A stretch of 9,794 bases of DNA from AC-69 sp044867345 (GTDB lineage Bacteria; Actinomycetota; UBA4738; HRBIN12): assembly GCA_044867345.1 (NCBI GenBank), contig JBIOUU010000111.1, forward strand, positions 1 through 9,794, read 5' to 3'. Both the position numbers and the translations under genes were made by a program. Below are positions 7,492 through 9,794 of the stretch, in pieces (within the stretch, counting starts at the first letter, position 1; the number at the start of each line of letters is the position of its first letter). The notes beneath the pieces are model-generated. The model saw only the letters and a list, made by a program, of their open reading frames with translations, was not told the origin of the DNA and searched no databases.

Positions 7492-8399
7492 ACGACGGGC
7501 TCACCATCGAGCAGGTCGTCGAACGTGTCGAACTGTGGAAGGACAAGCATGTCACCGCGTCCCCACTCTCCGGGGGCCTCACCAACACGAACTACCTGGT
7601 CGAGGCGGACGGCGCCAGGTACGTGGTGCGGATCCCGGGACCCTCCACCGAGTTGCTCGCCGTCGATCGGGAGAACGAACGGCACAATGCGGAAGCCGCG
7701 GCCACGACGGGAGTGGCGCCACGGATCCTGGAATACCTCCCCCAGTTCAACGTGATGGTGGTCGAGTTCATCGACGGCGAGACGATGTCGGCGGCGCGGC
7801 TTCGCTTGCCCGTGATGGCTCGAAGGATGGGGGTGTCTCTCAAGCGCCTCCATGCGGGCCCGCGGTTCCTCCACGACTTCGACATGTTCCGGCTCGTCGA
7901 GTTCTATCTGAGGGTGTGCGACGAGCGCGACGTGGCGATCCCGGAGGGCTTCCGTGACCGGCTGCTACAGGTGGCCGAGGTCGAACGAGCTTTCCGGGAG
8001 CGTCCCTCGGCCACGAGGCCCTGCCACAACGACCTGCTGGCGGAGAACTACATCGACGATGGATCGCAGCTGTGGATCCTCGACTTCGAGTACAGCGGGA
8101 ACAATGACCCGTGCTTCGAGCTCGGTGATACCGCTCAGGAGTGCGGCTTCGACCAGGAATTGCGCGCCGTGCTGTGCGAGGCCTACTTCGGGGAGCTCCG
8201 GGAGGACCTGCTCGCCAGGATGAACCTGCAGGCCGTGATGGCGGATGTTGGGTGGACCCTGTGGGCCGCCATCCAGGCCAGGATCTCACCGATCGATTAC
8301 GACTTCTGGAGCTGGGCGATCGAGCGGTGGGACCGGGCGGCCACCGCGTTCGACTCCGAGGACTTTCCTCGATGGCTTCGGGACGCAACTGGGGGTTGA
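7488..8399 (+). CDS. Choline/ethanolamine-kinase-like phosphotransferase (APH fold)
   Basis: 303-residue cytoplasmic kinase starting at a GTG that overlaps the preceding stop (GTGA, 7488-7491), which indicates translational coupling. N-lobe: LSGGLTNTNYLVE resembles the glycine-rich ATP loop, followed by the YVVRIPG strand where the Arg sits at the usual lysine/arginine position. The catalytic loop is HNDLLAEN (H180, D182, N187) and the metal-binding segment ILDFEYSGNNDPCFELGD has D199. The HNDLL...N plus DFEY...ND.C.ELG arrangement is characteristic of choline/ethanolamine kinases and close relatives within the APH superfamily, rather than aminoglycoside resistance enzymes. It probably phosphorylates a small alcohol such as choline, ethanolamine or a methylated derivative with ATP. 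The link with the upstream permease and demethylase suggests a shared substrate or pathway. A role in phospholipid head-group salvage or another alcohol substrate cannot be excluded. Confidence 0.82.
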   Translation: MNDGLTIEQVVERVELWKDKHVTASPLSGGLTNTNYLVEADGARYVVRIPGPSTELLAVDRENERHNAEAAATTGVAPRILEYLPQFNVMVVEFIDGETMSAARLRLPVMARRMGVSLKRLHAGPRFLHDFDMFRLVEFYLRVCDERDVAIPEGFRDRLLQVAEVERAFRERPSATRPCHNDLLAENYIDDGSQLWILDFEYSGNNDPCFELGDTAQECGFDQELRAVLCEAYFGELREDLLARMNLQAVMADVGWTLWAAIQARISPIDYDFWSWAIERWDRAATAFDSEDFPRWLRDATGG

Positions 8400-8430
8400 C
8401 GGTGCCTGCGGGCGGCAGCACCCTGGAGCG

Positions 8431-8739
8431 GTGAAGGTCGTCGCCAACCCCGAGGTCGTGGAGTTCGTCCGGGATCGAGGCGGTTGCCTGTTCGTCTGGA
8501 CCGACCGGTTGGCGTCCTCCCAGAGCATCACCTACGTGGAGGCCTCCACGCAATCCCCAGGAGCGGATCACGAGTTCCGTCGCCTGTCCGGCGGGGGGTT
8601 CGAGCTCCTGATCGACGCCGGCGGGGCGGATCTTCCGGACGAGCTCCACCTCGACGTGAAGGGCTGGCCCCGGAAGCGAGTCCGGGCCTACTGGAACGGC
8701 CAGAACTACCTGCACGACCGCCCGGTGCCTCGGGACTAG
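8431..8739 (+). CDS. Small conserved-looking protein, function unknown
   Basis: 102 residues from the GTG at 8431, preceded by a CTGGAG ribosome-binding stretch a few bases upstream and 31 nt after the kinase stop. The frame is open upstream to 8245 but overlaps the kinase gene with low-complexity sequence, so the GTG is preferred. The protein reads as a compact alpha/beta domain: VVANPEVVEFVRDRGGCLFVWTD near the start, FELLIDAGGADLPDELHLDV in the middle, and an RKRVRAYWNG segment near the end. It vaguely resembles small actinobacterial HesB/IscA-like hypothetical proteins, but only one cysteine is present, so Fe-S binding is not supported. Its stop is directly followed by the transposase-remnant region, so the last 8 or so residues (LHDRPVPRD) may not be the original C-terminus. 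Same strand and close spacing suggest it belongs to the catabolic unit. Confidence 0.6.
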   Translation: MKVVANPEVVEFVRDRGGCLFVWTDRLASSQSITYVEASTQSPGADHEFRRLSGGGFELLIDAGGADLPDELHLDVKGWPRKRVRAYWNGQNYLHDRPVPRD

Positions 8740-8788
8740 GCCCCGCCGCCGTTGCGGCCAAGGCGCCGCGGGTCCATTCGGCCATGAC

Positions 8789-9063
8789 GCGGTAGGTGGT
8801 GCGGTCGCAGGTCACCGGTCAGTCGCCGGATGAGCCGATGCGCTTGCGGTGGGCCTTCTGGTCGTCGAGCTCGGGGATCACGCTGCCGATGCCGCGGGTC
8901 CTGAGGTGAGCGCGGATCGCGCGCGAGGAGTAGGCCTTGTCGGCCAGCACCCGGTCGGGCCGGGTCCGTGGCGGCCGATCGTGCGCTGGACACGCAGGTG
9001 CGCGAGCAGCGGCAACATCATCGGCGCGGCGGGGGATGCCCCCGTGCGTGGCGAAACAGGTGA
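8789..9063 (-). pseudogene. IS5-type transposase remnant (C-terminal half, frameshift plus nonsense)
   Basis: Read on the - strand, the sequence rebuilds part of an IS5-family DDE transposase: APMMLPLLAHLRVQRTIGR in one frame, then RTRPDRVLADKAYSSRAIR and RAHLRTRGIGSVIPELDDQ in another. A single lost base near 8970-8971 explains the switch: restoring one C gives the expected GRPRTRPDR join. Further on, GSSGD is followed by TGA (8821-8819) where CGA (Arg) would restore GDRPVTCDRTTYR, so a C-to-T nonsense change is likely. Similarity stops after TYR (about 8789). The family's last acidic segment (NVVERAF-like) and C-terminus are absent, as are the N-terminal half and any terminal inverted repeats. 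It cannot encode an active enzyme. The family call rests on remembered motif patterns; the ADKAYSS block is the strongest part. Confidence 0.75.
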
Positions 9064-9108
9064 CCAGACCGATCAGGAATCGAGAAGCGCCGGTCACCGA
9101 GCCGCAAC

Positions 9109-9114
9109 TAGAAT
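9109..9114 (+). promoter_or_regulatory. -10 element TAGAAT, leaderless arrangement
   Basis: TAGAAT matches the TANNNT actinobacterial -10 consensus and ends 6 nt before the ATG at 9121. Transcription would therefore begin at or next to the start codon. No Shine-Dalgarno is present, which fits leaderless translation, common in actinobacteria. No convincing -35 is seen. A 7-bp inverted repeat (GGTGACC 9059-9065, GGTCACC 9092-9098) lies upstream and could be an operator, though weakly supported. Confidence 0.55.
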
Positions 9115-9120
9115 GACGCC

Positions 9121-9366
9121 ATGGACATCACCATTCATCCGACTTTCCTCCCGCACGACGACGCGGACGCATCCCTGGCCTTCTATCGCGACGCCCTCGG
9201 CTTCGAGGTCCGCAACGAGGTCGAATACGGCGGGATGCGCTGGATCACGGTCGGCCCCGCCGACCAGGCCGGCACGTCCATCGTCCTTCACCCGCCGGCC
9301 GCCGACCCCGTGGGGTGCAGACTTGTCGTGCCGACTGTCGATTTCGCGCCTCGCCGTTCGTCTTGA
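9121..9366 (+). pseudogene. Truncated VOC/glyoxalase-like protein
   Basis: The first 65 or so residues read as a normal N-terminal half of a vicinal-oxygen-chelate (glyoxalase/bleomycin-resistance-like) protein: ITIHPTFLPHDDADASLAFY, RDALGFEVRNEVEYGGMRW, then ITVGPADQAGTSIVLHPPAA. Family members of this type are about 120-150 residues and have a second beta-alpha-beta-beta-beta module ending in a DPxGN-type segment. Here the sequence departs after HPPAADP (about base 9310) into unrelated VGCRLVVPTVDFAPRRSS and stops at 9364-9366. The C-terminal module is missing, most likely through a deletion. The N-terminal half might still be translated as an 81-residue peptide because the promoter is intact, but a working single-module VOC protein would need dimerisation and is doubtful. 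Confidence 0.7.
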
Positions 9367-9368
9367 CA
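9363..9368 (+). promoter_or_regulatory. Possible -35 box TTGACA
   Basis: A perfect TTGACA overlaps the stop of the truncated VOC gene, 47 nt before the start of the next gene. No good -10 follows at 16-19 nt (best candidates TCGATG or CGATGT around 9386-9392), so this is a weak promoter candidate for the downstream VOC gene. Confidence 0.25.
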
Positions 9369-9415
9369 CGACCGTACACACCGGGTCGATGTGACCCACG
9401 ACTTCAGGAGTGATC

Positions 9416-9772
9416 ATGACCGGCTCTTCCACCCAGGGAACCAAGACCGTGCTGCATCCCGTGTCCGACCTGGCGACGGCCAAGGCCGTGTACGCCGCCC
9501 TGCTCGGCGCACCGCCGCAGACCGACGAGTCCTACTACGTCGGCTTCGAGGCCGCGGGCCAGCACATCGGGCTGGTACCGGGCGGCGGACCGCAGGGCAT
9601 GACCTCGCCGGTGGCCTACTGGCACGTGCCGGACATCGAGGCGAAGCTGGCCGAGGTGACCGCCGCCGGTGCCACCGTGAAGGAGCCCGCGCACGACGTC
9701 GGTGGCGGCCGCCTGGTGGCCACCGTCACCGACCCCGATGGCAACGTCCTCGGGCTGCTTCAGGACCGATGA
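9416..9772 (+). CDS. VOC-family (glyoxalase/bleomycin-resistance-like) protein
   Basis: 118 residues from the ATG at 9416. A GTG at 9410 is in frame, but AGGAG at 9406-9410 sits 5 nt before the ATG, which settles the later start. The two-module VOC pattern is complete: the first module has KTVLHPVSDLATAKAVYAAL (H14 at the usual metal-ligand position) and YYVGFEAAGQHIGLVPGG. The second has PVAYWHVPDIEAKLAEVTAA and ends with GGRLVATVTDPDGNVLGLLQ, the typical closing DPDGN strand. The superfamily includes metal-dependent isomerases, dioxygenases and drug-binding proteins; no specific substrate can be inferred. The preceding gene is a broken member of the same superfamily, but sequence similarity between the two looks low, so they are not a recent duplication. 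The stop overlaps a possible next start (ATGA). Confidence 0.85.
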   Translation: MTGSSTQGTKTVLHPVSDLATAKAVYAALLGAPPQTDESYYVGFEAAGQHIGLVPGGGPQGMTSPVAYWHVPDIEAKLAEVTAAGATVKEPAHDVGGGRLVATVTDPDGNVLGLLQDR

Positions 9773-9794
9773 GTGCCGACCCCCGCTCCCGCGC
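9769..9794 (+). CDS. Possible next gene, 5' end only
   Basis: ATGA at 9769-9772 overlaps the stop of the VOC gene, with AGGA about 5 nt upstream. The frame reads MSADPRSR and leaves the window. The overlap and ribosome-binding stretch suggest a co-translated downstream gene, but eight residues are too few to identify it or to exclude chance. Confidence 0.4.

Noticed and set aside
9031..9043. GGGGG-ATG-CCCCC mini hairpin
   Set aside because: Only 5 bp with a 3-nt loop, inside the decayed transposase region; not a credible terminator or regulatory site.
8849..9394. 181-codon open frame on the + strand
   Set aside because: Antisense to the transposase remnant and out of frame with the VOC fragment; the translation shows no coherent protein pattern.

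Overview
The window is GC-rich with dense, mostly co-directional genes on the + strand, GTG starts alongside ATG, GTGA/ATGA stop-start overlaps and terminator-like hairpins without U-tracts. This style, together with the protein families present, suggests an actinobacterium-like genome. The exact lineage cannot be fixed from this sequence alone. No rRNA, tRNA, CRISPR array or complete mobile element was seen.

Layout. (1) 1-878 is the 3' part of a threonine synthase gene cut by the window edge. (2) 955-1422 encodes a small secreted protein with an allene-oxide-cyclase/dirigent-like beta-barrel pattern, followed by a perfect 13-bp hairpin (1441-1475) that probably ends this unit. (3) 1557-3332 is a tight two-gene unit: a nucleotidyltransferase-fold protein, then 3 nt later a calcineurin-like metallophosphoesterase. 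(4) 3369-8739 is a probable catabolic unit: an APC-family amino acid/amine permease, a GC-rich hairpin, an 807-residue dimethylglycine/sarcosine dehydrogenase-type flavoprotein (FAD domain fused to a folate-binding GcvT-like domain), a choline-kinase-like phosphotransferase that overlaps it by 4 nt, and a 102-residue protein of unknown function. (5) 8740-9366 is a recombination scar: an IS5-type transposase remnant on the - strand carrying one frameshift and one nonsense codon, then a VOC/glyoxalase-like gene that keeps its promoter and N-terminus but has lost its C-terminal half. (6) 9416-9772 is an intact VOC-family protein, and a further gene probably starts at 9769 and runs off the window.

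How the genes may work together. Region 4 is the most coherent. The permease would import an N-methylated amine or amino acid. The flavoprotein would oxidatively remove a methyl group and pass the one-carbon unit to tetrahydrofolate. The kinase, whose family phosphorylates choline, ethanolamine and similar alcohols, suggests that a substrate or product carries a hydroxyl group. The true substrate is not visible in the sequence.

I did not find a defence system or any clearly unprecedented machinery. The best candidates for follow-up are the permease-demethylase-kinase unit and the nucleotidyltransferase/phosphoesterase pair. The other notes concern RNA structures and the decay of genes around 8.8-9.4 kb.
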